In this document: positions 1 through 5,438 of the stretch, piece by piece
Layout of the letters: each line of letters starts with the position of its first letter
Numbering within the stretch: position 1 is the first letter of the stretch
Origin: an uncultured Oscillospiraceae bacterium
GTDB lineage: Bacteria; Bacillota; Clostridia; Oscillospirales; Oscillospiraceae
Length of the DNA: 5,474 nt
Direction: 5' to 3'
Assembly: GCA_934565775.1 (NCBI GenBank)
Contig: CAKTIN010000105.1
Location: 1-5,474, forward strand
Made by a program: the position numbers and the translations under genes
The notes under the pieces: model-generated
Databases searched by the model: none
Seen by the model: only the letters and a program-made list of their open reading frames with translations
Told to the model about the DNA's origin: nothing

Positions 1-859
1 GGCCGCCCACGGTAATGGCCCCGGGCGCTCCGCTGATGGCGGACAGCGCTCCCGCCAGGGCGACGCCTGCGTAGACTAGCGCGTTCACAAACCGGGTCGC
101 CGGATTCGTAATGGAGGAGAAGAAAATGGCGCGGAGGGAGCATTTTTCCAGGCGGCCGTTCACCTCGTCGAACCGCTCCAGCACCCGGCCCTCAGAGCCG
201 AAGGCCTGGACCAGCTTCTGCTCGCCGATGGCCTCGTCCACCAGCGCCGTCTGCTCGCCCCGGGTCTTGGATTGCAGGGCGAACATTGCATGGGTCCGCT
301 GGGCAATGAACCGGGCCACCAGCAGGGACACCGGCGTGATAAGCACCACCACCAGGGCGATCTTCGCATCCAGAACCACCATGAAAAGCAGGGTGCCCAG
401 GATCGTCATCACCCCGGTAAACAGCTGGGTAAAGCCCATGAGCAGGCCGTCGGCAAACTGATCCACATCCGCGATCACCCGGCTGACGGTGTCGCCCTGG
501 GGATGGCTGTCCAGATAGGACAGGGGCAGCTTCTGCAAATGCCGGAAGGCCTGCTGCCGCACGTCCTGGACCACATGGTAGGTAATGTAGTTATTGGTAA
601 TGTTCATCAGCCACTGGGCCAGCGCCGTCACCCCGGCGCACAGGCCGATTTGCAGCAAAATCCTCCCGATGGCGTCAAAGGCCACCTGGCCTGGGCCCAC
701 GATCTGGTCAATGGCCCGGCCGACCAGAATGGGGATATACAGGCTCAGAGCCACGGACACCATCGCCATGAGCACAGACAGCAGCAGCCGGGGCCAGTAC
801 CGGCCCACCCGCCGCAGCACCTTCCCCAGGGTGCCGGGCTGCTTTTGCATTTTAGCCAT
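1..859 (-). CDS. ABC exporter half-transporter, second subunit (partial, C-terminus off the left edge)
   Basis: This gene encodes the transmembrane part of an ABC exporter half. The 286 codons in the window read without a stop from ATG at 859 to the edge. The protein starts MAKMQKQPG. Hydrophobic spans lie at about residues 22-47, 66-88, 135-160, 164-185 and 255-275, with typical exporter loop sequence between them (SHPQGDTVSRVIADVDQF near 118-135 and a GEQTALVDEAIGEQKLVQAF-like stretch near 201-220). The nucleotide-binding domain (Walker A, signature, Walker B) must lie beyond the edge. The start is fixed by an AAGGAGG site 9 bases upstream; the next ATG, at 850, is too far from it. The start codon overlaps the end of the upstream exporter gene by 8 bases, so translation is probably coupled. 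It is probably the catalytically competent partner of a heterodimer in the cytoplasmic membrane. The substrate cannot be told; multidrug, lipid or peptide export are all possible. Confidence 0.93.
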   Translation of the reverse strand, partial: MAKMQKQPGTLGKVLRRVGRYWPRLLLSVLMAMVSVALSLYIPILVGRAIDQIVGPGQVAFDAIGRILLQIGLCAGVTALAQWLMNITNNYITYHVVQDVRQQAFRHLQKLPLSYLDSHPQGDTVSRVIADVDQFADGLLMGFTQLFTGVMTILGTLLFMVVLDAKIALVVVLITPVSLLVARFIAQRTHAMFALQSKTRGEQTALVDEAIGEQKLVQAFGSEGRVLERFDEVNGRLEKCSLRAIFFSSITNPATRFVNALVYAGVALAGALSAISGAPGAITVGG

Positions 860-2585
860 TGCTTGCCGCCTCCTTCGGGAACTGGGAATAATAAATCTCC
901 TGATAGGTCTGGCACCGGTCCAGCAGCTCCTCATGGGTGCCAATGTCCGCCACCTTGCCGTCCTCCAGGACGATGATCTGGTCGGCAAACCGCACGGAGG
1001 CCGCCCGCTGGGAGACGATAAAGGTAGTCGGTCCGTTCTTCATGGCCCGAATCGCCCCGCGCAGGTGAGAGTCCGTGGCATAGTCCAGCGCTGAGGCGCT
1101 GTCGTCTAAAATGAGAATTTCCGGCTTGCAGGCCAGAGCCCGGGCGATGGTCAGCCGCTGCCGCTGGCCGCCGGAGAGGTTTGCGCCCCCCTGCTCAATG
1201 GGCTCGTCCAGCCCCCCGGCCTTACCGGCCACGATCTCTGCGGCCTGGGCAATGCGCAGGGCCTCTGCCAGGTCCTCCCCCGTGGCATTCGGGTTGCCGA
1301 AGAGCAGGTTGGAACGGATGGTCCCCCGGAACAGCACCGCCTTCTGGGGGGCGACCGCCACCCGCCTGCGCAGGTCGGCCATGTCAAAGTCCTTCACATC
1401 CACCCCGTCTACCAGCACCTGCCCGGCGGTGGCGTCATAAAACCGGGGAATAAGGTTTACCAGGGAGGTCTTGCCGGAGCCCGTGCCGCCGATGATCCCG
1501 ACGGTCTGGCCGGGCTTCGCCGTAAACCGCAGGCCCGTCAGGGATTCCGCCCCGGAGCCGGGGTATTGCAGGCTCACGTCCCGGAACTCCACCTGCCCTC
1601 TGGGGGCGTCGGGGCCGGGCACGGCCGTACCGTTTTTCTGGGCGGGGGTCATGTCCAGAACGCTCTGGATCCGGTTGCCGCAGGCCGCCGCCTTGGTCAT
1701 GGTAATGATCAGGTTGGCCATTTTAATGAGCTCCACCAGGATCTGGGACATATAGTTATACAGCGCCACCACCTGGCCCTGGGTCAGGATGCCGCTGCTC
1801 ACCCGCAGGCCGCCGACCCAGATCAGGGCGATTACCGCCAGGTTGATGATCACATAGGTCACGGGATTCAACAGAGCGGACACCCGGCCCACCTTCTCCT
1901 GCAGGCTGGTCAGGCGGTCGTTGCGCCCGTTAAAGGCCCGGGTCTCCCGGTCCTCCATGCAGAAGGCCCGGATGACCCGCACGCCGGACAGATTCTCCCG
2001 GGCCGCGCCGGTCACCTGATCCAGACGCTCCTGTACCGCCTTGTACTGGGGGATGGTCCAGAGCATGATGCCGAACACCACCAGGCACAGCACCGGAATC
2101 ACCGCCGCAAAAGTCATAGCCGCCTTCCAATCGATGGTAAAAGCCATGATCATAGCCCCAAACACCACAAAGGGAGACCGCAGCAGCAGCCGCAGGGCCA
2201 GATTTACGCCGTTTTGCACCTGATTGACGTCGCTGGTCATGCGGGTGATCATGGTAGAGGTCCCCAGGCGGTCCATATCCGAATAGGACAGGCTCTGGAG
2301 CCGCTCCAGCAGCCCGTGGCGGATCCTGGCGGCAAAGCCCACCGCCGCCTTCGCGGCAAAATACTGGGCGGTAATGGAGGTTGCAAGACCCACAACGCCC
2401 AGGGCCACCAGCACCAGGCACATCCGGACAATATACCCCCGGTCCCCGGAGGCGATGCCCGTATCGATGATCGCCGCAATAACCAGGGGCACCAGGAGCT
2501 CAAAGGAGGCCTCCAGCATCTTAAACAGTGGCGCCAGAACGCATTCCTTCTCGTAGCCCTTGAGGTAACGGAACAACTTTTTCAT
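852..2585 (-). CDS. ABC exporter half-transporter with degenerate ATPase site (permease plus ATP-binding domain)
   Basis: A complete 577-residue ABC exporter half in the cytoplasmic membrane, of normal length for the family. The membrane domain spans about 1-310, followed by a nucleotide-binding domain at about 330-565. Visible motifs are Walker A GGTGSGKT (366-373, Lys372), Q-loop Gln414, signature LSGGQ (470-474), Walker B ILILD ending at Asp494, and D-loop SALD (498-501). The residue after Walker B, normally the catalytic Glu, is Asp495. The switch His is replaced by Gln526 (SQR). This pair of changes is typical of the non-hydrolysing half of heterodimeric exporters such as LmrCD, BmrCD and TM287/288. 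The start is ATG 2585 (MKKLFRYLKGYEKE), 13 bases after the stop of the regulator gene. Its ribosome site is only a weak purine run (AGAAAGAAGAA), so it may rely on coupling. The reading frame is open further upstream, but that part overlaps the regulator gene and is not family-like. The stop TAA overlaps the next gene. Confidence 0.96.
   Translation of the reverse strand: MKKLFRYLKGYEKECVLAPLFKMLEASFELLVPLVIAAIIDTGIASGDRGYIVRMCLVLVALGVVGLATSITAQYFAAKAAVGFAARIRHGLLERLQSLSYSDMDRLGTSTMITRMTSDVNQVQNGVNLALRLLLRSPFVVFGAMIMAFTIDWKAAMTFAAVIPVLCLVVFGIMLWTIPQYKAVQERLDQVTGAARENLSGVRVIRAFCMEDRETRAFNGRNDRLTSLQEKVGRVSALLNPVTYVIINLAVIALIWVGGLRVSSGILTQGQVVALYNYMSQILVELIKMANLIITMTKAAACGNRIQSVLDMTPAQKNGTAVPGPDAPRGQVEFRDVSLQYPGSGAESLTGLRFTAKPGQTVGIIGGTGSGKTSLVNLIPRFYDATAGQVLVDGVDVKDFDMADLRRRVAVAPQKAVLFRGTIRSNLLFGNPNATGEDLAEALRIAQAAEIVAGKAGGLDEPIEQGGANLSGGQRQRLTIARALACKPEILILDDSASALDYATDSHLRGAIRAMKNGPTTFIVSQRAASVRFADQIIVLEDGKVADIGTHEELLDRCQTYQEIYYSQFPKEAASNG
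869..875 (-). promoter_or_regulatory. Ribosome binding site of the second exporter subunit
   Basis: AAGGAGG on the minus strand, 9 bases before the ATG at 859. It lies inside the last codons of the preceding exporter gene, as expected for translationally coupled partners. It decides the start at 859 over the ATG at 850. Confidence 0.85.
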
Positions 2586-2598
2586 GGTATTCTTCTTT

Positions 2599-3453
2599 CT
2601 ATGCGCAAGCTCTCCCCATGGCCCGGGCCTGAAGGCCCACAGACGCCAAAAGGAGGCAGGAAATACAGATTCCGGTGGCGGTGAGCTTTGCCGCCCCGCC
2701 CAGGATCCAGGGCATGATGGACAGGAGCATCCCCGCCACTGAGCACAGCAGCAGGGGCTTCTGCACCCGGGCAAGCCGCCCACCGGAGAAAAATCCTACA
2801 GTGGACAAAAGCACGACGCCCACGGTAAAGGCGCCTGTGGCCGTGTTCCAGAGGTTCCCCTCCCCCAGGGAGAAATAGGAGAAGGTCCTTTGCAGGTCGT
2901 CCTTTCCCCCCATGGAGAACAGCAGCGCCACCCCGTAAGGCAGCACCTCCAGGGCCAGAGCCGCCGTCTGGCACAGCAGCGCCAGCACATAGGCCCGCCG
3001 CTCCCCGGGGCTGATCTCATACTGCCTCTTCCGGCCGCACATCCCCAGCACCGCCCCCAAGATCAGGGCAAAACCGGTCAGATGGTACAAAACCGTGTCC
3101 CTCCCGGTCAAAAGCATGGGAAAGAACAGGAAAAAGGCCCCCAGTCCCAGCAGCACGGCGCTGACCCGGGCGGCTCCCCGCCGGTTTCCCTGCTCCAGCG
3201 CGGCCAGGATGATCTCATCGGTCATTTCCGGGGTGCGGCGAATGATCCGCCGCCCGGCCAGGAGCTCTCCCACAGAGACCTGCAGCGCCCAGGACAGCGC
3301 CCGCAGCTCCTGGGGCTCCGGCATCCGCAGCCCCCGCTCCCACAAAACCAGCCGGTCCGGCGGGATGTTCAGCCGCTCTGCCAGCTGCCTGCGGTTGAGC
3401 TTGCTTTTCTTCCGCTCCTCCGCAATAAACCGCCCTATGCGCTTGGCGTCCAC
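2599..3453 (-). CDS. XRE-family DNA-binding regulator with C-terminal multi-pass membrane domain
   Basis: A 284-residue protein. Residues about 5-66 form an XRE-type helix-turn-helix: IGRFIAEERKKSKLNRRQLA, then LNIPPDRLVLWERG and a VGELLAG end, closely following the usual Clostridial pattern (ELAEKL...WERG...VNELL). Residues about 96-275 contain about six hydrophobic spans (roughly 97-115, 121-139, 154-180, 206-222, 232-250, 255-275). It would therefore be a membrane-anchored one-component regulator with the DNA-binding domain in the cytoplasm. The start is GTG at 3453: an AAGGGGG site sits 8 bases upstream and a promoter just beyond. The frame stays open to 3699, but that extension crosses the promoter and terminator and is not protein-like. 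It is the first gene of the operon with the two exporter halves, so regulation of that exporter, possibly with autoregulation, is the likely role (inference). The membrane domain was not matched to a named family. Confidence 0.9.
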   Translation of the reverse strand: MDAKRIGRFIAEERKKSKLNRRQLAERLNIPPDRLVLWERGLRMPEPQELRALSWALQVSVGELLAGRRIIRRTPEMTDEIILAALEQGNRRGAARVSAVLLGLGAFFLFFPMLLTGRDTVLYHLTGFALILGAVLGMCGRKRQYEISPGERRAYVLALLCQTAALALEVLPYGVALLFSMGGKDDLQRTFSYFSLGEGNLWNTATGAFTVGVVLLSTVGFFSGGRLARVQKPLLLCSVAGMLLSIMPWILGGAAKLTATGICISCLLLASVGLQARAMGRACA

Positions 3454-3461
3454 GGCCCCAG

Positions 3462-3468
3462 CCCCCTT
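3462..3468 (-). promoter_or_regulatory. Ribosome binding site deciding the GTG start of the regulator
   Basis: AAGGGGG on the minus strand, 8 bases before GTG at 3453. No in-frame ATG lies near the start of the helix-turn-helix domain, so this site is the main support for a GTG start. Confidence 0.65.
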
Positions 3469-3499
3469 CCCTGCCAGTTTATCCAAAATCCGACATTTT

Positions 3500-3528
3500 A
3501 TTATACAGGAACTTCCCCCCGTTTGCAA
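3500..3528 (-). promoter_or_regulatory. Sigma-70/A promoter of the regulator-exporter operon
   Basis: On the minus strand, -35 TTGCAA (3523-3528) and a perfect -10 TATAAT (3500-3505) are separated by exactly 17 bases. Transcription would start near 3493, giving a leader of about 40 bases before GTG 3453. The spacer contains the small dyad GGAACTTCC (3508-3516), a possible operator. The promoter sits between the upstream hydrolase terminator and the regulator gene, so it should drive the regulator and both exporter halves. Confidence 0.82.
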
Positions 3529-3547
3529 GGCCAAAAGACCCCGGCGC

Positions 3548-3603
3548 AAAAAGCGCCCCGGGGGCTGTCCTATCCTGTGATATGCACCCCCGGGGCCGCT
3601 TTT
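3548..3603 (-). terminator. Rho-independent terminator after the hydrolase gene
   Basis: A G+C-rich inverted repeat. The arm at 3553-3564 (GCGCCCCGGGGG) pairs with 3587-3599 (CCCCCGGGG then C then CGC) with one bulged base, and A/T pairs extend the base of the stem. The loop is 22 bases. Read on the minus strand the hairpin is followed by TTTTT (3548-3552). The opposite strand also ends in TTTT, so it may work in both directions. It overlaps the TAA of the hydrolase gene and separates it from the regulator promoter. Confidence 0.83.
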
Positions 3604-4513
3604 ATTTCTCGGTATTCTTCCGGCCGTGCGCCATGAAAAACGCCGCCATTTCCTCGTTCGCCTGCCGGGCCTCCGGCATTTCCGGGAGCATGGCCGCAAA
3701 TGCGTGGGGCAGCTTTTTCTCCGCCGTCAGATCCAGCAGCCGGTGCTCCACCCCGTTTCTCTCCAAAGCTGCAGCCAGCTGCCTACTGTAATGCCGGAGA
3801 AAATCCCCGTCCCCGGTCACCAGGAAGCAGGGTGGTAGTCCCTGCAGCAGCTCCGGATTCTCCGGGTTCAGATACGGATGGAAGGGGTGCCTTCTCCAGC
3901 CCTTCCCGTAAATCAGCTTGGGCAAGAACAGGCCGATCTTATCCGGCTTTTCAGTATAAAACATCCCGCTTTGCAAGCCCAGTGCCGTGATCTCCGGCCG
4001 GATGGGCCGCACCCCAGCCACCGCGGCCGCCTTCGGCGCCCGCTGCATAGCAGCCAGATACAGGCAGAGATAGGCCCCCGCACTGTCTCCGCAGAGGATG
4101 AGCCAGCGTCCGTCGCCGCCGTACGCCCCAGCCAAGTCCGACACCCGGTTGATCCCCGCTGTCAGATCCCGAAACATCTCAAAAATAGTCGTTTTCGGTG
4201 CCAGGGGGTATTCCAGGCAGAATATCGCAAAACCCCGCTTGCAGAGATCCGCGCAGAACAGGCGGTTTGCCTCCTTCTTCCCCAGGAGAAACCCCCCGCC
4301 GTGGAGGTTCACCACAACCGGCAACTGCGCCGCAGCATCGGTCGGACAGTAAATATCCATCCTATGGCAGGGTGCTCCGTCCCCCAGATAGTCTACATTT
4401 TCAACCACTCGGACCCCCTCCGGGAAGGGGACCTCCCGGCTGTGCTTCTCCATCCAGCGTTCCAGGGTCCTCTCCTGCTCCGCCGTCTGCTTTTCGATTA
4501 TCTTTTCCAGCAT
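3602..4513 (-). CDS. Alpha/beta-hydrolase, hormone-sensitive-lipase (HSL) type esterase
   Basis: A 303-residue cytoplasmic hydrolase with no signal peptide. Visible motifs are the oxyanion-hole HGGGF (71-75), the nucleophile elbow GDSAG (142-146, Ser144), a likely acid Asp237 in GDGDFLRHYS (aligned with the DPLRD motif of the family) and the catalytic His270 in LPHAFA. The full triad and the typical length support an active carboxylesterase or deacetylase on small acyl esters; the natural substrate is unknown. ATG 4513 (MLEKIIEK) is preferred because AAGAGG (4524-4529) lies 10 bases upstream. A GTG at 4522 is in frame but leaves almost no spacing to that site. The charged N-terminal helix (about 1-28) resembles the cap region of the family. 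It lies downstream of the small membrane protein gene, probably in the same transcript, and ends at a terminator. Confidence 0.93.
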   Translation of the reverse strand: MLEKIIEKQTAEQERTLERWMEKHSREVPFPEGVRVVENVDYLGDGAPCHRMDIYCPTDAAAQLPVVVNLHGGGFLLGKKEANRLFCADLCKRGFAIFCLEYPLAPKTTIFEMFRDLTAGINRVSDLAGAYGGDGRWLILCGDSAGAYLCLYLAAMQRAPKAAAVAGVRPIRPEITALGLQSGMFYTEKPDKIGLFLPKLIYGKGWRRHPFHPYLNPENPELLQGLPPCFLVTGDGDFLRHYSRQLAAALERNGVEHRLLDLTAEKKLPHAFAAMLPEMPEARQANEEMAAFFMAHGRKNTEK

Positions 4514-4556
4514 AAAATTCACACCTCTTCCGCCTGTGCCCCGGGACCTCCCCGCC

Positions 4557-4631
4557 TCAGCTCCGGATCCCGCTCACGAGCAAAACAATGCCAAGGAGCA
4601 AAGACACCGCCCCCAGAATCAAGGTATCCGG
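4557..4631 (-). pseudogene. In-frame continuation of the small membrane protein beyond its TGA
   Basis: Directly after the TGA at 4632-4634, and in the same frame, 24 codons read PDTLILGAVSLLLGIVLLVS then GIRS, followed by TGA at 4557-4559. This is a textbook membrane span and would be the third of the protein. It has no ribosome site or good start codon of its own. The simplest reading is a Trp codon TGG changed to TGA, giving an original product of 100 residues. Sequencing error, genuine stop readthrough, or a chance hydrophobic stretch remain possible. It ends 43 bases before the hydrolase start. Confidence 0.5.
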
Positions 4632-4859
4632 TCAGAGAAAGCGCTGGGCCTCCGTTCCTTCTCCCCTTCCACTCCGGCTCAGAAGCAGCGCCGCAGAGCA
4701 AGCAGCCAGAACGCCCCCCGCCAGTGCCAGCGCCGCCGCCAGGAGAAGCAGGGCGCGCCCCGCTCCCTCCAGCAGCTGATGCACCAGCAGCAGGAGCAGC
4801 GCGCCCCCGATGCACGCAAGCGCGGAGAAAAAGCAGACGCGCGCCGGTGCTTTTCTCAT
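4632..4859 (-). CDS. Small hydrophobic membrane protein, possibly truncated by an in-frame TGA
   Basis: A 75-residue protein of unrecognised family starting MRKAPARVCFFSAL. It has a basic N-terminus and hydrophobic spans at about 8-27 and 34-60, then a short polar tail ending TEAQRFL. Expression signals are excellent: GGGGAGG 7 bases before the ATG, and a strong promoter about 30 bases further up. This makes it a real gene despite its size. The reading frame continues after the TGA (4632-4634) for 24 codons with a clear third membrane span, so the ancestral product was probably about 100 residues. The frame is also open upstream to 4904, but that part crosses the promoter and ribosome site. 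The hydrolase gene follows and is likely cotranscribed. Function is unknown; a small membrane partner or a stress protein are only guesses. Confidence 0.72.
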   Translation of the reverse strand: MRKAPARVCFFSALACIGGALLLLLVHQLLEGAGRALLLLAAALALAGGVLAACSAALLLSRSGRGEGTEAQRFL

Positions 4860-4866
4860 AAGGTTT

Positions 4867-4873
4867 CCTCCCC
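4867..4873 (-). promoter_or_regulatory. Strong ribosome binding site of the small membrane protein
   Basis: GGGGAGG on the minus strand, 7 bases before ATG 4859. It fixes the start and is the best evidence that this small reading frame is translated. Confidence 0.8.
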
Positions 4874-4892
4874 TTGCATATGATTTACTTAT

Positions 4893-4921
4893 AGTGTAGC
4901 ACACCCGCGCCCAATCGTCAA
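4893..4921 (-). promoter_or_regulatory. Promoter of the small membrane protein and hydrolase unit
   Basis: On the minus strand, -35 TTGACG (4916-4921), a 17-base spacer and -10 TACACT (4893-4898) with an extended -10 TGC just before it. The expected start of transcription is near 4886, about 26 bases before the ATG. It diverges from the tRNA promoter and shares much of its sequence. Confidence 0.82.
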
Positions 4922-4999
4922 TTTCCCCCTTTCTTCCCGCGCGGAAAAATTTGAAAAAAGCGCTGGAAAGCCGGTTGACAAATCTGCGCCGGTGTGCTA
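4897..4999. repeat. Inverted 14-base repeat shared by the two divergent promoters
   Basis: Minus-strand GCGCGGGTGTGCTA (4897-4910) and plus-strand GCGCCGGTGTGCTA (4986-4999) differ at one base. Each covers the same part of its promoter: the end of the spacer, the extended -10 and the first two bases of the -10. The -35 boxes match as well (TTGACG and TTGACA). Confidence 0.7.
4945..4959 (+). promoter_or_regulatory. Possible A/T-rich UP-type element upstream of the tRNA promoter
   Basis: AAAAATTTGAAAAAA stands out in otherwise G+C-rich DNA. It lies about 52-66 bases before the expected tRNA transcription start, slightly far for a classical UP element. It lies between the two divergent promoters and could serve either. 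Confidence 0.35.
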
Positions 5000-5003
5000 G
5001 AAT
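4975..5003 (+). promoter_or_regulatory. Strong promoter of the tRNA-Ser unit
   Basis: Consensus -35 TTGACA (4975-4980), a 17-base spacer and -10 TAGAAT (4998-5003) preceded by an extended -10 TGC. Transcription would start near 5010, about 10 bases before the first tRNA. The near-perfect match fits a stable RNA promoter. Confidence 0.9.
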
Positions 5004-5020
5004 GTTAAGGTCTCTGATAC

Positions 5021-5109
5021 GGAGAGATGTCCGAGCGGTTTAAGGAGCTGGTCTTGAAAACCAGTGACTCAGCAATGAGCCGTGGGTTCGAATCCCACTC
5101 TCTCCGCCA
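5021..5109 (+). tRNA. tRNA-Ser (anticodon UGA)
   Basis: The acceptor stem GGAGAGA (5021-5027) pairs with TCTCTCC (5099-5105), followed by discriminator G and an encoded CCA (5107-5109). The anticodon stem CTGGT/ACCAG (5048-5052, 5060-5064) encloses the loop CTTGAAA with anticodon TGA at 5055-5057. The T arm is GTGGG TTCGAAT CCCAC. The long variable arm marks it as class II and agrees with serine. It reads UCA and, by wobble, other UCN codons. Confidence 0.97.
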
Positions 5110-5143
5110 TTCTCCGCAGAGAAAATTGCATTTCGTCCTATTT

Positions 5144-5235
5144 GGAGTGATACCCAAGTGGCCGAAGGGGCTCCCCTGCTAAGGGAGTAGGCGTCTAAAA
5201 AGCGCGCGAGAGTTCAAATCTCTCTCACTCCGCCA
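5144..5235 (+). tRNA. tRNA-Ser (anticodon GCU)
   Basis: The acceptor stem GGAGTGA (5144-5150) pairs with TCACTCC (5225-5231), then G and an encoded CCA (5233-5235). The anticodon stem CTCCC/GGGAG (5171-5175, 5183-5187) encloses CTGCTAA with anticodon GCT at 5178-5180. The T loop is TTCAAAT and the variable arm is long, as in serine tRNAs. It reads AGC and AGU. It follows the first tRNA by 34 bases and is almost certainly cotranscribed, so the pair covers both serine codon families. Confidence 0.97.
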
Positions 5236-5240
5236 TAAAA

Positions 5241-5263
5241 GGAACATAAAAAAGATATGTTCC
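5241..5263 (+). other. Perfect 8-bp hairpin in the tRNA trailer
   Basis: GGAACATA (5241-5248) pairs perfectly with TATGTTCC (5256-5263) around a 7-base A-rich loop. It begins 5 bases after the CCA end of the second tRNA and just before the terminator. It has no T-run, so it is not itself a terminator; it may protect or guide 3' processing of the tRNA precursor. Confidence 0.55.
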
Positions 5264-5266
5264 GCG

Positions 5267-5293
5267 AAAACCCCGATTTTATCGGGGTTTTTT
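5267..5293 (+). terminator. Rho-independent terminator of the tRNA unit
   Basis: CCCCGAT (5271-5277), loop TTT, ATCGGGG (5281-5287) and a run of six T (5288-5293), with AAAA at the 5' side extending the stem. A near-ideal intrinsic terminator. The minus strand also shows TTTT after the stem, so it may be bidirectional. Confidence 0.92.
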
Positions 5294-5396
5294 GCTGCCC
5301 AAATGCCGGGATTTCGAGATGCATATTTGAAGATGTAAAACCGCTGTTTTCCCTTTGGGTGCGGTATCGAACTCCCGTACAACCGAATATTCGCAG
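5294..5396. other. Unassigned intergenic stretch between terminators
   Basis: No convincing protein gene, promoter or known RNA was recognised here. Minus-strand reading frames cross it, but they lack ribosome sites, run through the terminator hairpins and into the antisense of tRNA-Ser(GCU). A perfect 10-base palindrome, CGAATATTCG, lies at 5384-5393. The segment is A/T-richer than the coding part of the window. Confidence 0.5.
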
Positions 5397-5429
5397 ACGG
5401 CGGACAAGCCAAAACTTGTCCGCCGTTTC
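5397..5429 (+). terminator. Strong 12-bp hairpin, possible terminator
   Basis: ACGGCGGACAAG (5397-5408) pairs perfectly with CTTGTCCGCCGT (5415-5426) around the loop CCAAAA. Only three T follow on the plus strand (5426-5428), so termination activity is uncertain. It could be an RNA structural element or a weak terminator backed up by the next hairpin. Confidence 0.6.
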
Positions 5430-5438
5430 GCATTTTCC

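Noticed and set aside
272..976. Plus-strand reading frames opposite both exporter genes
   Set aside because: Low-complexity His/Gln/Pro-rich translation running across the junction of two real minus-strand genes; no expression signals.
1566..2684. Long plus-strand reading frame of 372 codons opposite the exporter gene
   Set aside because: It is a shadow of the minus-strand ABC gene in G+C-rich DNA. The translation is rich in His, Gln, Pro and Gly with no domain-like pattern and no good ribosome site. The ABC motifs in the opposite frame are unambiguous.
3454..3699. N-terminal extension of the XRE regulator up to 3699
   Set aside because: It would run through the promoter and terminator and into the hydrolase gene. 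The helix-turn-helix domain begins just after GTG 3453, which has its own ribosome site.
4511..4522. GTG at 4522 as hydrolase start
   Set aside because: It nearly abuts the AAGAGG site, leaving no workable spacing; ATG 4513 has 10 bases.
4603..4634. Selenocysteine at the in-frame TGA of the small membrane protein
   Set aside because: A 6-bp hairpin (4623-4628 with 4603-4608) begins 4 bases after the TGA, but it includes a G-T pair and a 14-base loop and does not resemble a good bacterial SECIS. No redox motif is present. A search for selA/selB/selC in the genome would settle it.
4519..4815. Minus-strand 98-codon frame overlapping the small membrane protein
   Set aside because: A Gly/Ala/Arg-rich translation in a different frame from the gene that has the ribosome site and promoter. 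No start signal was found.
3878..4861. Plus-strand frame of 327 codons opposite the hydrolase and small membrane gene
   Set aside because: It overlaps two supported minus-strand genes and an intergenic region, with Pro/Arg/Ser-rich composition typical of antisense frames.
5144..5235. Integrated element at the tRNA-Ser 3' end
   Set aside because: No direct repeat of the tRNA 3' end and no integrase gene is visible downstream within the window. The following sequence is a normal terminator.
5179..5433. Minus-strand 84-codon frame ending in SERDLNSR, and the overlapping 80-codon frame
   Set aside because: The SERDLNSR-like end comes from reading the antisense of tRNA-Ser(GCU), a familiar source of spurious proteins. 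The frames also cross a terminator and lack ribosome sites.
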